Source: Vibrio diabolicus (GTDB lineage: Bacteria > Pseudomonadota > Gammaproteobacteria > Enterobacterales > Vibrionaceae). Taken from it: DNA of 64,000 nucleotides. The translations under genes were made by a program, and so were the position numbers. Under the pieces are notes generated by a model. That model ran no database searches. It was not told the DNA's origin and saw nothing but the letters and a program-made list of their open reading frames with translations. Each line of letters opens with the position of its first letter. Position 1 is the first letter of the stretch. Shown here in pieces: positions 63,948 to 64,000 of this stretch. The stretch covers positions 1 through 64,000 of the forward strand of contig CCKK01000002.1 of assembly GCA_001048675.1 (NCBI GenBank), in the 5' to 3' direction.

Positions 63948-64000
63948 ATGTCGAACTATTCGTTCTGTCTACATTCTGGATCTGAAGGCGAGTTATCACT
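63948..64000 (+). CDS. Start of an unidentified gene, truncated by the window end
   Basis: ATG after TAAGG encodes MSNYSFCLHSGSEGELS before the window stops. Too short to assign. The long structured leader implies post-transcriptional control. Confidence 0.5.
   Translation, partial: MSNYSFCLHSGSEGELS

Noticed and set aside
63784-63999. 71-codon minus-strand ORF opposite the terminal leader
   Set aside because: Antisense to the structured leader and gene start; no ribosome site and no recognised domain.

Overview
The window is about 64 kb of chromosomal DNA from a marine Gammaproteobacterium, almost certainly a Vibrio of the Harveyi clade and probably its second chromosome. The clues are a RR-HK-TonB receptor set followed by a TtpC-type TonB2 operon, a speA-speB pair, an EmrD-type exporter, a TAXI-TRAP locus, a tnaC-tnaA operon and Vibrio-type small genes (YibL, YggL, DUF2913). 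Gene order for 6.8-16.1 kb matches what I recall for the V. parahaemolyticus peuRSA/TonB2 region; this is memory, not a search.

Layout. 0-4.1 kb: the 3' part of a tRNA-Ser(UGA), two tandem alpha/beta-hydrolase-like paralogues, yibL, and a D-lactate dehydrogenase gene (ldhA) broken by a piece of tRNA-Ser DNA between 38-bp direct repeats. 4.3-6.8 kb: L,D-transpeptidase, glycerophosphodiesterase, an L-LDH/MDH-family dehydrogenase. 6.8-24.7 kb is an iron/metal island: a two-component system, a Fur-boxed siderophore receptor, DUF3450-ttpC-exbB-exbD-tonB-TPR, then a second Fur-boxed operon (PepSY, DUF2271, DUF4198, a small periplasmic protein, DUF6162, and a ZnuA/C/B-like ABC importer with a second, ligand-poor binding protein), closed by a porin.

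24.9-43.5 kb holds mostly housekeeping genes: oligopeptidase B, emrD, speA-speB, an MBL hydrolase, rimB-rimK, a LysR regulator, a CsrB-family sRNA with its GacA/VarA box inside an upstream small gene, an AraC regulator, yggL, a PhoX-like Tat lipoprotein, a 6-phospho-beta-glucosidase and a TraF-like outer-membrane protein. 43.7-55.2 kb is a regulated uptake module: a DctB-like kinase and DctD-like sigma-54 activator, a TAXI binding protein behind a clear sigma-54 promoter with upstream dyads, a fused TRAP permease and an L-2-hydroxyglutarate oxidase. Between them lie a frameshifted GGDEF gene and brnQ with an unannotated Leu/Ile-rich leader peptide.

55.4-57.0 kb is AT-rich and accessory: a GH19-type lysozyme overlapping a candidate immunity gene, and a cystatin-like periplasmic protein. 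57.1-62.7 kb is respiratory/catabolic: a cyanide-insensitive-type bd oxidase with a 32-residue DUF2474 subunit, a stand-alone nqrB, and tnaC-tnaA. The window ends with a DUF2913 gene, tRNA-Leu(GAG) and the start of a gene behind a structured ~150-nt leader.

The strongest unannotated signals are the tRNA/ldhA junction, the CsrB-type sRNA, the brnQ leader, the sigma-54 control region, the Fur-boxed metal operon and the terminal leader RNA. There is no CRISPR array, insertion sequence or prophage.
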